Assembly (NCBI GenBank): GCA_902762505.1
Contig: CACWOQ010000012.1
Span: forward strand, 48,433 to 112,432
Source: an uncultured Ruminococcus sp.
GTDB taxonomy: Bacteria > Bacillota > Clostridia > Oscillospirales > CAG-272
Length of the DNA stretch: 64,000 nucleotides
Direction of reading: 5' to 3'
Part shown: positions 9,161 through 17,402 of the stretch, piece by piece
How the letters are laid out: each line of letters starts with the position of its first letter
How positions within the stretch are numbered: the stretch's first letter is position 1
Made by a program: the position numbers and the translations under genes
Notes under the pieces: generated by a model
Seen by the model: only the letters and a program-made list of their open reading frames with translations
Told to the model about the DNA's origin: nothing
The model's database searches: none

Positions 9161-9700
9161 TCAGAGCATAATCGAGGCGGCGACGCCGTCCGCCGCTTCC
9201 TTGCCCTTGACGGCGGAAACTATCTCAAGTCCGAACCGGACGGCGCAGCCCATTCCGGCGGCTGTGATGAAATTGCCGTCGCGCACGACGCGGCTTTCGC
9301 TGATCTTCGCGCCGCGAAGGCATTTTTCAAATCCGGGATAGCATACGGCGGACCTGCCCTCGAGCAGGCCGAGCCTTCCGGGAACGGAGGGCGCCGCGCA
9401 TATCGCGCAGACGAGACCTTTTGCTTCTGCCGTTTTCAGGACCGCGTCCTTTACTGTCTCGTTGCCGTAAAGCGTCTCGGTGCCGACGCCGCCGCCCGGA
9501 AGAATGACCCCGTCCGGAGCTTTGTCCGACGGATATTCGTCAAGCGTGATATCGGTAGTGAAACAGATCCCGTGGGGACCCGCGGCGGTCTTGCCCGATA
9601 CGCCCACGGTCTTTACCTCTATACCAGCCCGGCGCAGTACGTCGAGCGTTGCGAGCGCCTCGACCTCTTCAAGGCCGTCTGCACAAAACATATATAACAT
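9161..9700 (-). CDS. DJ-1/PfpI family protein
   Basis: The 179-residue protein has the DJ-1/PfpI fold. The nucleophile-elbow cysteine is C101 (AICAAPSV), and a conserved acidic pair lies in ADGLEEVE near residues 8-13. Members include protein/nucleotide deglycases, ThiJ-like proteins and redox sensors. The DJ-1 subgroup (YajL-like) is the best match, from the N-terminal motif. It is in the uppP-ftsK-mltG operon, 4 bp after ftsK. Confidence 0.85.
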   Translation of the reverse strand: MLYMFCADGLEEVEALATLDVLRRAGIEVKTVGVSGKTAAGPHGICFTTDITLDEYPSDKAPDGVILPGGGVGTETLYGNETVKDAVLKTAEAKGLVCAICAAPSVPGRLGLLEGRSAVCYPGFEKCLRGAKISESRVVRDGNFITAAGMGCAVRFGLEIVSAVKGKEAADGVAASIML

Positions 9701-9704
9701 ACAT

Positions 9705-12263
9705 TTATTCCTCGTTGTTGCCGTATTTTGCCATGAACTGCTCGCGCGACATTATGAGCTCGCGCGGCTTGCTTCCGTTCGCGCCGGAGCAGATGCCCAT
9801 CTCCTCCATCCGGTCGATTATCTTCGCCGCGCGGCCGTAACCGATCGAAAGCTTACGGTTGAGCAGTGAGGTGGCGACCTTGCCGGCGTCGAACGAGATC
9901 TCTATCGCGGAAAGAAGCAGCTCGTCGTCGCCGGATTCGGCGCCTGCCATGGAGAGCTTCTTTTTGCCGTCGCTTATGTTTTCGGCTTCCTTGTCTATGT
10001 TCTTTATCGCTTCGTCGCTGTAATTCGTCTCGATGCCCTGATTCTTGATGAAGCTTACCACGGCTTCGACCTCGTCGTCGGAGACGAACGCGCCCTGAAG
10101 TCTCGTCAGCTTCAGAGCGCCGACGGGCTTGTAAAGCATGTCGCCGCGGCCTATCAGACGTTCGGCGCCGCCCTCGTCGAGGATCGTGCGCGAGTCGATC
10201 TGAGAACCGACGCGGCAGGCTATACGCGACGGGATGTTGTTTTTGATCGTACCGGAGATGACGGAAACGTCGGGGCGCTGAGTACCGATTATAAGGTGCA
10301 TTCCGGCGGCTCTCGCCTTGGCGGCGATACGCGCTATGGAGCTTTCAACGCTGTCCTTCGACGTCGCCATAAGGTCGGCGAGCTCGTCGATTATTATGAC
10401 CATGATCGGCAGCTTTTCCATCGACGGATCGTTCTTCGCCACGTCGTTATAGCCGAATATGTTGCGGCAGCCCGTCGCCTCGATCAGATCGTAGCGGCGT
10501 TCCATCTCCTGTACGAGCCAGTTGAGAGCGCCGGCGGCTTTTTTCATATCCGTGATTACGGGGACGAGCAGATGAGGGATGCCGACGTACGGCGCGAATT
10601 CGACCTTCTTCGGGTCGATCATGATAAGCTTGACCTCGTCCGGTCTCGCCCTGTAAAGGATACTTACGATAAGACTGTTTATACAGACCGATTTACCCAT
10701 ACCGGTGGCGCCGGCGATGATCATATGCGGCATTTTCTGAATGTCGAGATAAGTCGGCTCGTTCGATACGTCGACGCCGAGCGCGCAGAATACGCGGCTT
10801 TTCGCGTTTTTGAACGTATCGGTATCGAGCAGGGTCCTGATGTTGACGGTGAAGGGAGTCTTGTTCGGGACTTCTATACCGACGGTGTCCTTGCCTTCGA
10901 TGGAGCTTTCAAATCTTACGCCGCCGGACGCGAGCACGCGCGCCAGGTCGTCTATGAGGTTGCCGATCTTGGATATCCTGACTCCGGGCGCGGGACGGAG
11001 CTCGTACCGCGTGATGGTCGGACCGCAGGATATGTTTTCAACGGATACCGTGATGCCGAAATTGGAAAGAGTTTCAACGATCTTTTTCGCGTTGTTCCTC
11101 GCCTCCTCGGCGCTGATCCCGGCACCCTTGCCGTCTGGCAGGGAGAGAAGCTTCATCGGCGGGAATCTGTACGGCGCAGGCTCCTTCGGCGGCTGTTTTG
11201 CGGGCTCGGGAGAAAGATCCTCGATCCTGACGCCGACGGGCGCGGTGACGGCGTCTATCGCATCGTCCCCGTCGTCCTGTTCGGGCTCGGGGTCTTTTAC
11301 CGGCTCCGGCTTGATCTTCGCCGGCTTTTCGTTCACGGGCTTGTCCACGAGGATGCCGTCCTCGAAGAATATTTCGGCGGGCTTTCTTACGAATTCCTCC
11401 ACGCCTTCGTCATCCGATTCGAGCAGCTCGTCGAGCGCGTCTTTTTTGTGCGGAACGATGTCCGGCTCCTCGCTGTCGAAATCGTATGCTTTTTTCTTCT
11501 TTTTCCGTCCGGATTCCGGTTCGGGATCCGGCAGTATCTGTTCCTGCAGACGTTTTTGCTGCATTTGCTCTTTGTATCTTTGCGCCTCGGCTTTTTTCAG
11601 CTCGGCGGCTTTTTTGTGCTCTTCAAGCTTGGCTTTCTGAGCCTCGGCTCCGGATCTGACCTTGCGCCCTATGAATTCGGCTATAACGACCGGCGTTATA
11701 CCGAGCGTGAGAGCGCCGAAAATGATGAAGAGGATCATCGTTATGACGGCTGTGAAAACGCTGCCGACACCGGCGTGCATCCATTGCGCGATAACGCCGC
11801 CGACGACTCCGCCGCCGCGGAAGGGAGTGCATTTTTCATAAAAATCACGGGCGGTCAGTACTGCGGGGCTTTCCAGCGTGAATACGCCGCAGAACGACGC
11901 TATGCTGATCTGCGCGAGTATCGCCCAAGCCATGCGGAAATACAGCGCTCCGTTATACCAGAGCCTCTTTAAAAACACGGCGATCAGTATAAGGAACGTC
12001 GGCAAAAGCATCGACGTCACGCCGAACGAGCCGAAAAGCCCGTTCCTTATCGCGCGCCCGAAGGCGCCCGACGCGTCGGGCCAGATATAGCAAAACAGTA
12101 AAAACAGAGCGGTCATACCGCAAAGAAACCGTATCAGAAGCAGTATGCCGTCCGTTTTGCTGCCGGATCGCGGCTTGCTTTCACCGGCGGACTTGTTCGG
12201 CATCGGTTTTTTCGCCGTCTTTTTGGCGCCTGTCTTTTTTACGTCTTTTTTCTTCGTTGCCAT
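9705..12263 (-). CDS. ftsK: DNA translocase FtsK/SpoIIIE
   Basis: The 852-residue protein starts with a basic tail and about four membrane spans (residues 40-210). A long charged and proline-rich linker follows (about 215-400). The motor part has the Walker A loop GATGMGKS near residues 515-522 and the Walker B region VIIIDELADLM. A winged-helix gamma domain (about 780-850) recognises KOPS/SRS-type sequences. The protein pumps chromosomal DNA through the septum in division or sporulation. It is 15 bp after uppP in the same operon. A third of the coding region is open on the opposite strand, but that is composition only. Confidence 0.95.
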   Translation of the reverse strand: MATKKKDVKKTGAKKTAKKPMPNKSAGESKPRSGSKTDGILLLIRFLCGMTALFLLFCYIWPDASGAFGRAIRNGLFGSFGVTSMLLPTFLILIAVFLKRLWYNGALYFRMAWAILAQISIASFCGVFTLESPAVLTARDFYEKCTPFRGGGVVGGVIAQWMHAGVGSVFTAVITMILFIIFGALTLGITPVVIAEFIGRKVRSGAEAQKAKLEEHKKAAELKKAEAQRYKEQMQQKRLQEQILPDPEPESGRKKKKKAYDFDSEEPDIVPHKKDALDELLESDDEGVEEFVRKPAEIFFEDGILVDKPVNEKPAKIKPEPVKDPEPEQDDGDDAIDAVTAPVGVRIEDLSPEPAKQPPKEPAPYRFPPMKLLSLPDGKGAGISAEEARNNAKKIVETLSNFGITVSVENISCGPTITRYELRPAPGVRISKIGNLIDDLARVLASGGVRFESSIEGKDTVGIEVPNKTPFTVNIRTLLDTDTFKNAKSRVFCALGVDVSNEPTYLDIQKMPHMIIAGATGMGKSVCINSLIVSILYRARPDEVKLIMIDPKKVEFAPYVGIPHLLVPVITDMKKAAGALNWLVQEMERRYDLIEATGCRNIFGYNDVAKNDPSMEKLPIMVIIIDELADLMATSKDSVESSIARIAAKARAAGMHLIIGTQRPDVSVISGTIKNNIPSRIACRVGSQIDSRTILDEGGAERLIGRGDMLYKPVGALKLTRLQGAFVSDDEVEAVVSFIKNQGIETNYSDEAIKNIDKEAENISDGKKKLSMAGAESGDDELLLSAIEISFDAGKVATSLLNRKLSIGYGRAAKIIDRMEEMGICSGANGSKPRELIMSREQFMAKYGNNEE

Positions 12264-12278
12264 TTGATAATTGTCCTC

Positions 12279-13097
12279 TCAGCCGCGGATCCCGTACAGT
12301 ACCGCACAGATCCCGGCGGCAAAACAATAGATTGAAAAGTATTTGAAGGTCGGCTTTTCGCCGATCGTTTTTATCAGCTTAACTGCGGCAAAGCCTGACA
12401 GCGCCGCCGCGGCGGCGCCGCAAAGATACGCGGGGACCGTACCGGCGTCGGCGTATCTGAACGCCGCGGGCAGCTTCAGAACGCACGCGCCGAGGATCGC
12501 CGGGACGGAGCAAATGAATGAAAGCCGCACGGCTTCGTCACGCCGGATCCCGAGCAGAAGTCCTCCGGTTACTGTCGCGCCGGAGCGGGATATCCCCGGA
12601 AGCACGGCGACGGCCTGAAACAGACCTACGCCCAATGCGTGATAAAACCGCGTGTCCTCCGCGATAAGTGTTCCGTTTTTTGCCGAGTCTCCCGTGAGCA
12701 GGATCGCGCCGTTGAGTATGAGCAGCGCGCCTACGGCTGCAGGGGACGACGATACCCGGTCCGAAAGCTCGCTGCCGCCGCAAACGGCTGCAACGACTAC
12801 GGGTACGACGCAGAGAAGAGAAAACAAGACCGTTCTTTCGTCACGGCTGAGCCGATTTTTTCCGGCGATCCGGCGTGGAAGCGAAGCGCAGGCGCGGAAA
12901 AGCCCGGGCAGCTCTCTCCGGTAAGCGAAAAGCACGGCGAACAAAGTCCCCGCGTGAAGCACCGCGTCAAGCCCCGGCAGCTGTGGACCGAAGCCGGTCA
13001 CCGCCTCGAATAAACAAATATGAGCCGATGAAGAAACCGGAATGAATTCGCATGCTCCCTGAATCAACCCGAGTATCAATGCCGATAATATACTCAT
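12279..13097 (-). CDS. uppP: Undecaprenyl-diphosphatase UppP (BacA)
   Basis: This 272-residue polytopic membrane protein has the two BacA signatures, GACEFIPVSSSAH at about residues 14-26 (with the catalytic glutamate) and PGISRSGATVTGG in the second half. It dephosphorylates undecaprenyl pyrophosphate to recycle the peptidoglycan lipid carrier and can give bacitracin tolerance. It is the first gene of the envelope operon that continues with ftsK, and its own promoter is just upstream. Confidence 0.94.
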   Translation of the reverse strand: MSILSALILGLIQGACEFIPVSSSAHICLFEAVTGFGPQLPGLDAVLHAGTLFAVLFAYRRELPGLFRACASLPRRIAGKNRLSRDERTVLFSLLCVVPVVVAAVCGGSELSDRVSSSPAAVGALLILNGAILLTGDSAKNGTLIAEDTRFYHALGVGLFQAVAVLPGISRSGATVTGGLLLGIRRDEAVRLSFICSVPAILGACVLKLPAAFRYADAGTVPAYLCGAAAAALSGFAAVKLIKTIGEKPTFKYFSIYCFAAGICAVLYGIRG

Positions 13098-13148
13098 GAC
13101 CTGCCTCCCGTACGTTTCCGGTAAGCAGGATATGCATATTCAAATCAT

Positions 13149-13177
13149 ATTATAACAAAAATAAAGAGATTTTTCAA
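13149..13177 (-). promoter_or_regulatory. Sigma-A promoter of the uppP-ftsK-mltG operon
   Basis: On the minus strand TTGAAA (13177-13172) and TATAAT (13154-13149) are 17 bp apart. The -35 box is only 3 bp from the start of the divergent TSUP gene. Confidence 0.78.
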
Positions 13178-13179
13178 GT

Positions 13180-13569
13180 ATGCCGATGAATTTTTTTATG
13201 AACGTCAGGAAAGCCGACGAGGCGAGACTCGCCTTTTACGGCGTCGCCGCGGTGTTCGCGGGCTTTGCGGGCGGACTTCTCGGCGCGGGAGCCGGGCTGT
13301 TTCTGTTCATGATCTGCCGCAGGATCGTCGGCGGAAAAGCCGCGCACGTGTCCGCGCTCTGTGCGACGCTGCCCACGGCTGTCCTTTCCGCGGCGCTCTA
13401 CGTCCGCGGATCGCCTCAAACTCTGTTTGAAGCTTTGCCGCTGCTGCCGTTCGCCGCGGCGGGCGGCGCGCTCGGAGCATATCTTATGAGCAGGCTCCGC
13501 GTCAGGGCGCTCGGGTATATCACGGCGGCGCTCGCCGTAACGGGCGGCGTGATCATGACCGTCAGATGA
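13180..13569 (+). CDS. TSUP-family transporter, N-terminal-half protein
   Basis: The 129-residue membrane protein has four predicted spans and the glycine-rich TSUP (TauE/SafE) motif FAGGLLGAGAGLF near residues 29-41. Full TSUP proteins have about 250 residues made of two such halves; here the halves are two genes. TSUP members move sulfite, thiosulfate, sulfoacetate or similar anions. It overlaps the next gene by ATGA. The start ATG 13180 has a poor ribosome site, and ATG 13186 or 13198 are alternatives. Confidence 0.8.
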   Translation: MPMNFFMNVRKADEARLAFYGVAAVFAGFAGGLLGAGAGLFLFMICRRIVGGKAAHVSALCATLPTAVLSAALYVRGSPQTLFEALPLLPFAAAGGALGAYLMSRLRVRALGYITAALAVTGGVIMTVR

Positions 13570-13928
13570 GGGAGGCGGTCTGCTTTATCACGTCCGCGCT
13601 GGCGGGAATGGGCGTCGGCGGGGGCGGACTGTTTACGGTGTTTTTGTCGCTCACGGGCACGGGACAGTTGGCGGCGCAGGGAATGAATCTTTTTTCTTAC
13701 GTCGCGGCGTCGGTTCCGGCTTCGTTCATCGGATACCGGAGATACGCCCCGGATATGAGGCTTACGGCGTTTCTTTCTTTCTGCGCGTGCGTCGGCTGTA
13801 TGTTCGGAGCGATGGCGGCTCCTGCCGTGCCGGATAACGCGCTCCGCAGGATATACGGAGCGTTTACGGCTGCGTCAGGAATCTTTGTCCTGTTCTCCGA
13901 ATCCGGCGACACCGTCGACCGGAAGTGA
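13566..13928 (+). CDS. TSUP-family transporter, C-terminal-half protein
   Basis: The 120-residue membrane protein repeats the TSUP motif (GMGVGGGGLFTVFLS near residues 15-29) and has about four spans. With the gene before it, it would form a heteromeric carrier equal in size to one normal TSUP protein. The 4-bp overlap suits coupled 1:1 synthesis. Its last 54 bp overlap the convergent P-II-like gene. The substrate is unknown. The nearby O-acetylhomoserine sulfhydrylase gene makes a sulfur compound a reasonable guess, not more. Confidence 0.8.
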   Translation: MREAVCFITSALAGMGVGGGGLFTVFLSLTGTGQLAAQGMNLFSYVAASVPASFIGYRRYAPDMRLTAFLSFCACVGCMFGAMAAPAVPDNALRRIYGAFTAASGIFVLFSESGDTVDRK

Positions 13929-14204
13929 AAACGCTATGCCCTGACCGGGCGTGTCGAGCCCGCAGGTCGTATAAAGCGCGTGAAGTATCGCGTCGCGCAG
14001 TTCTTTTTCGGTGAGTATTATTATCACCTCTTTCTGAGGCGATACCGTCACGCCGAAGAATTTCTCCGCGTCCGCGTTGACGGTCCCGCGCGATCTGGTA
14101 ACCGTGCCTCCGCGAGCGCCGGCTTTGCGCGCCGCCTCCATGGCGACCTCGCTGTAGCCTTCGTTTATAATGCAGAATATGGCTTCGTGTTTGAATTCGC
14201 TCAT
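13875..14204 (-). CDS. P-II-like signalling protein (second copy)
   Basis: The 109-residue protein has the ferredoxin-like P-II fold pattern: an N-terminal beta strand, ARKAGARGGTVTRSRGT near residues 25-41, and the C-terminal GQGIAFSLPVDGVAG near 85-99. There is no canonical uridylylated T-loop tyrosine. Such short P-II-like proteins bind nucleotides and control a partner, often a membrane protein in the same operon. It overlaps the first P-II gene by 4 bp and the convergent TSUP gene by 54 bp. It is the last gene of the rodA-metY-DUF1538 operon. Confidence 0.82.
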   Translation of the reverse strand: MSEFKHEAIFCIINEGYSEVAMEAARKAGARGGTVTRSRGTVNADAEKFFGVTVSPQKEVIIILTEKELRDAILHALYTTCGLDTPGQGIAFSLPVDGVAGFGEQDKDS

Positions 14205-14584
14205 AATAACCTCTGTGTTTCTCTCTTGTCGGATAAGAACCTGTAAGCCGTCGCGCCGATCATGCTGCTGAACGGGATCGAAAACGCGATACCCGTGCCG
14301 CCCTTCACGCTTTTGAATTTCCGGGAAAGCATCGAAAGCAGCTCCGGCGCGCGCTCGGCTGAAATCATGCTGAGTATGACGCTTTTACGGTCGTTTGCAA
14401 GACCGAGCATTTCAAGCATCTGCGATCTCGCGGTACCGTGCGCGGATAAGAAGCATTGAAGATTCGCACCGCCGTTCTGTATCAGATCGGCGTAGAATTC
14501 CGACTTTTCACGGTCTACGATGGTTATGACGAGCTTGAGTCCGTCCGGCGATTTTACCGCGGGAGCCTGTTCGTTTTTGCTCAT
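14201..14584 (-). CDS. P-II-like signalling protein (first copy)
   Basis: The 127-residue protein is a divergent P-II-like fold (LKLVITIVDREKSEFYADLI at about 16-35, SAHGTARSQM, and GGTGIAFSIPFSSMIGA near 96-112). The GIAFS-P motif near its end is shared with the following gene, so the two are paralogues, but the N-terminal extension and middle differ. They may form a heterotrimer or work as separate sensors. It starts 12 bp after the DUF1538 gene, which points to that membrane protein as the likely target. Confidence 0.78.
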   Translation of the reverse strand: MSKNEQAPAVKSPDGLKLVITIVDREKSEFYADLIQNGGANLQCFLSAHGTARSQMLEMLGLANDRKSVILSMISAERAPELLSMLSRKFKSVKGGTGIAFSIPFSSMIGATAYRFLSDKRETQRLL

Positions 14585-14596
14585 ATCATACCTCCG

Positions 14597-16123
14597 TTAC
14601 ATGAATTCGATGATCTGCTCGTCGTCGGCCGACAGGATCTTCGCCATGGCGCGGCGGGATCTGAGCCGCTCCGCCGTTACGGCGCGGAAGCCGAGGAGCT
14701 GGATCGTGATAAGAGGAGTCATGGCGACCATCGCAACGACGCCGAACGCGTCGAACGGGATCTTTGAAACGTCCTGGACTGTCGCGCACGCGCCGACGGC
14801 GAACGGCAGGATGAAGCTTGAGGTCAAAGGACCGCTGGCGACTCCGCCGGAGTCGAACGCTATCGCCGTGTAAACTCCGGGAACGAGCAGTGAAAGCCCG
14901 AGCGAGAGGATGTAACCCGGAATTATATAATAAAGGATACTGAAATCGAAGATGATCCTTATCATCGAAAGCGCGACGGATATGCCTACGCCGACGGACA
15001 GCGCGATCATCATGGAGCGCTTGCTGACGGCGCCGCCGGTCACCTGCTCGACCTGGTTGTTGAGCACGTGTACCGCGGGCTCGGCGAGGACCGTAGCCAT
15101 ACCGGTGATGAATCCGAACACAACGAGTAAAGCGGGGTGGCTGCCCGTCGAAAGCTCGGTGCCGAGCTTGAAGCCGACCGGCATGAAGCCTATCTTTACC
15201 GCGGTCATGAATATCACGAGCCCGACGAAGGTGTAAAGTATCCCGAGAACTATCTGAGACAGCTTTTTCGCCGGAAGCTTCAGCACCGTGAACTGAAGGA
15301 TGAAGAAGAATACGGAGATGAGAACGAGCGCAGCGGCGACCTCCTTCACCGTGTCAAGCAGCGTGTGAAGGACCTGCACGCCGATCTTCGACGAAACGGA
15401 ATAATCCGGCAGCTCATATCTGAAGCCGCCCGTCGAAAACGCGCCGATCATGACGACGGCGAGCACGGGACCAACGGAGCACATGGCGATGGAGCCGAAA
15501 TTGTTTTCCGCCCCCTTGCTTCGCCCGACGGATGAAGCTATGCCGATACCGAGCGACATGATGAACGGCACGGTTATCGGTCCCGTCGTTACGCCGCCGG
15601 AGTCGAACGCAAGCGCCGTGAAGCCGCTGCCTCCGCGGAGTATCATAACGGCTACGAGCGCGAAAAGCGCAAGATAGAAAAACATGAGATATTGCGGCAG
15701 GGGCTTGTTTTTCAGCGTCCTTATCACGGACAAAAGCAGAAACAGACCCACGCCCGCGCCGACGACGGCGATAAGGACGATCGGCTTCACCATATCCGAG
15801 ACCTGCCCGGATAAGACCGTCAGGTCCGGCTCCGCGGCTGTGATCATCACGCCCATGACAAAGCAGACGATCAGAAGCAGAGCAGGCTTGCCGGATCTTG
15901 AAAGACCGGAGCCGATATGCTCGCCCATCGGCGACATCGCAAGGTCGGAGCCGAGATCGAACAGACCGATGCCGACGACGAGCATCGCGGCGGAAACAAG
16001 AAACGCCGCAAGCTCGGCGCCGCTCAGACTGACGAACGGCGTGAAATACATGATAATGACTATCGCCGCGACGGGCGCCACGGAGAAAGCCGCTTCTTTT
16101 ATTTTAGCAAGAAGGATCCTCAA
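14597..16123 (-). CDS. DUF1538 membrane protein with two tandem repeats
   Basis: From the TTG at 16123 this is a 508-residue protein with 12 or more spans, built from two similar halves. Each half has a GH/GxL-rich start, an AEP motif (MITAAEPDLTVL and TVLAEPAVHVL) and the block AFDSGGVTTGP / AFDSGGVASGP. It matches DUF1538, whose function is not established; inverted-repeat topology and buried acidic residues suggest a carrier. TTG 16123 is chosen because AAGGAG sits 6 bases before it and the gap to metY is 1 base. The longer ATG start at 16195 would lie deep inside metY. It is encoded with two P-II-like proteins, its probable regulators. Confidence 0.85.
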   Translation of the reverse strand: MRILLAKIKEAAFSVAPVAAIVIIMYFTPFVSLSGAELAAFLVSAAMLVVGIGLFDLGSDLAMSPMGEHIGSGLSRSGKPALLLIVCFVMGVMITAAEPDLTVLSGQVSDMVKPIVLIAVVGAGVGLFLLLSVIRTLKNKPLPQYLMFFYLALFALVAVMILRGGSGFTALAFDSGGVTTGPITVPFIMSLGIGIASSVGRSKGAENNFGSIAMCSVGPVLAVVMIGAFSTGGFRYELPDYSVSSKIGVQVLHTLLDTVKEVAAALVLISVFFFILQFTVLKLPAKKLSQIVLGILYTFVGLVIFMTAVKIGFMPVGFKLGTELSTGSHPALLVVFGFITGMATVLAEPAVHVLNNQVEQVTGGAVSKRSMMIALSVGVGISVALSMIRIIFDFSILYYIIPGYILSLGLSLLVPGVYTAIAFDSGGVASGPLTSSFILPFAVGACATVQDVSKIPFDAFGVVAMVAMTPLITIQLLGFRAVTAERLRSRRAMAKILSADDEQIIEFM

Positions 16124-16124
16124 T

Positions 16125-17402
16125 TCATTCTCCTTTTGACGAAAGCGAAGATAACGCTTTGTCAAGGTCTTCAATGATGTCGTCGCAGTTTTCAAGTCCC
16201 ACGGACAGGCGTACCATGCCGGCGTTTATCCCGGCGGCAACAAGCTGTTCGTCGGTAAGCTGTCTGTGAGTCATCGAAGCGGGGTGGAGAACACAGGTGC
16301 GTATATCGGCGACGTGTACCTCGCGCGACGCCATCCGGAGCGAATCCATGAACTTTTCCGCCGGTCCGCGTCCGCCCTTCACGTCAAAGGAGATGACGCC
16401 GGAGCTGCCCTTCGGCATATATTTTTCCGCGAGAGCGTGATATTTGTCGCCCTTCAATCCCGGATATCTTACGGTTTCGACCATCGGGTGACGGCTTAAG
16501 AATTCCGCGACCTTCATCGCGTTTTCGCAGTATCTGTCCATTCTGACGGCGAGCGTTTCAAGACCGAGGTTGAGCAGGAACGCCGAGTGCGCAGACGGGT
16601 ACGCGCCGAAATCGCGCATGAGCTGCATACGCGCCTTGCCTATATAAGCGGCGCTGCCGAATTTTTCCGTGTAAACAAAGCCGTGATACGATTCGTCGGG
16701 CTCCGTGAATTCGGGGAATTTGCCGTTTGCCCAGTTGAATTTTCCGGAGTCAACGATCACGCCGCCGCCCTGCAGAGCGTGACCGTCCATGTATTTCGTC
16801 GTGGAATGGACGACTATATCGGCGCCGAAATCGAACGGCTTGCACAAAATGGGCGTCGCGAACGTGTTGTCTATTATCAGCGGAACGCCGTGTCTGTGCG
16901 CGATCCTTGCGAATTTTTCGATATCGAATACGGAAAGCGCGGGGTTCGCGAGAGTTTCGCCGAAAACAAGGCGGGTATTGTCAGCGAAAGCGGCGTCGAT
17001 CTTCTCCTCGTCGTCGTCCGCGTCGACGAAGATGCATTCGATCCCGAGTTTTTTGAGCGTTACGGCGAAGAGGTTGATCGTTCCGCCGTAGATGGTCGGC
17101 GCGGAAATTATGCTGTCGCCGGCGCGGCAGAGATTGAGAACGCTCATCAGACTCGCCATCTGACCTGACGACGTGCACATCGCCCCTACGCCGCCTTCAA
17201 GGTCGGCGATCTTTTTCTCGACGCATTCTACCGTCGGATTGGAAAAGCGCGAATACATATGCGCGTTCGGGAAGTTGAACAGATCTCCGATCTGCTCAGC
17301 TGTATCGAAAACGTAAGTCGTGCTCTGTACTATCGGCATTACGCCCGGCTCGCCGTTTTTCGGCGTGTAGCCTGATCTTATGCATTTTGTTTCGTCTCTC
17401 AT
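16125..17402 (-). CDS. metY: O-acetylhomoserine sulfhydrylase (Cys/Met metabolism PLP enzyme)
   Basis: The 425-residue protein belongs to the Cys/Met PLP-dependent family. Seen are SRFSNPTVE near residue 51, the SSGQMA phosphate-binding part near 78, and the PLP lysine K203 in HSTTKYMDGH. Insertions after it (FTEPDESYHGFVYTEKFG) are typical of the longer O-acetylhomoserine type. It would make homocysteine from O-acetylhomoserine and sulfide, or methionine with methanethiol. Its ATG shares bases with the rodA stop (TAATG), and the DUF1538 gene follows directly. Confidence 0.88.
   Translation of the reverse strand: MRDETKCIRSGYTPKNGEPGVMPIVQSTTYVFDTAEQIGDLFNFPNAHMYSRFSNPTVECVEKKIADLEGGVGAMCTSSGQMASLMSVLNLCRAGDSIISAPTIYGGTINLFAVTLKKLGIECIFVDADDDEEKIDAAFADNTRLVFGETLANPALSVFDIEKFARIAHRHGVPLIIDNTFATPILCKPFDFGADIVVHSTTKYMDGHALQGGGVIVDSGKFNWANGKFPEFTEPDESYHGFVYTEKFGSAAYIGKARMQLMRDFGAYPSAHSAFLLNLGLETLAVRMDRYCENAMKVAEFLSRHPMVETVRYPGLKGDKYHALAEKYMPKGSSGVISFDVKGGRGPAEKFMDSLRMASREVHVADIRTCVLHPASMTHRQLTDEQLVAAGINAGMVRLSVGLENCDDIIEDLDKALSSLSSKGE

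Noticed and set aside
10296..11972. A 558-codon plus-strand frame opposite ftsK.
   Set aside because: Its arginine/valine-rich composition is that of a shadow of a GC-rich gene. FtsK motifs on the other strand are clear.
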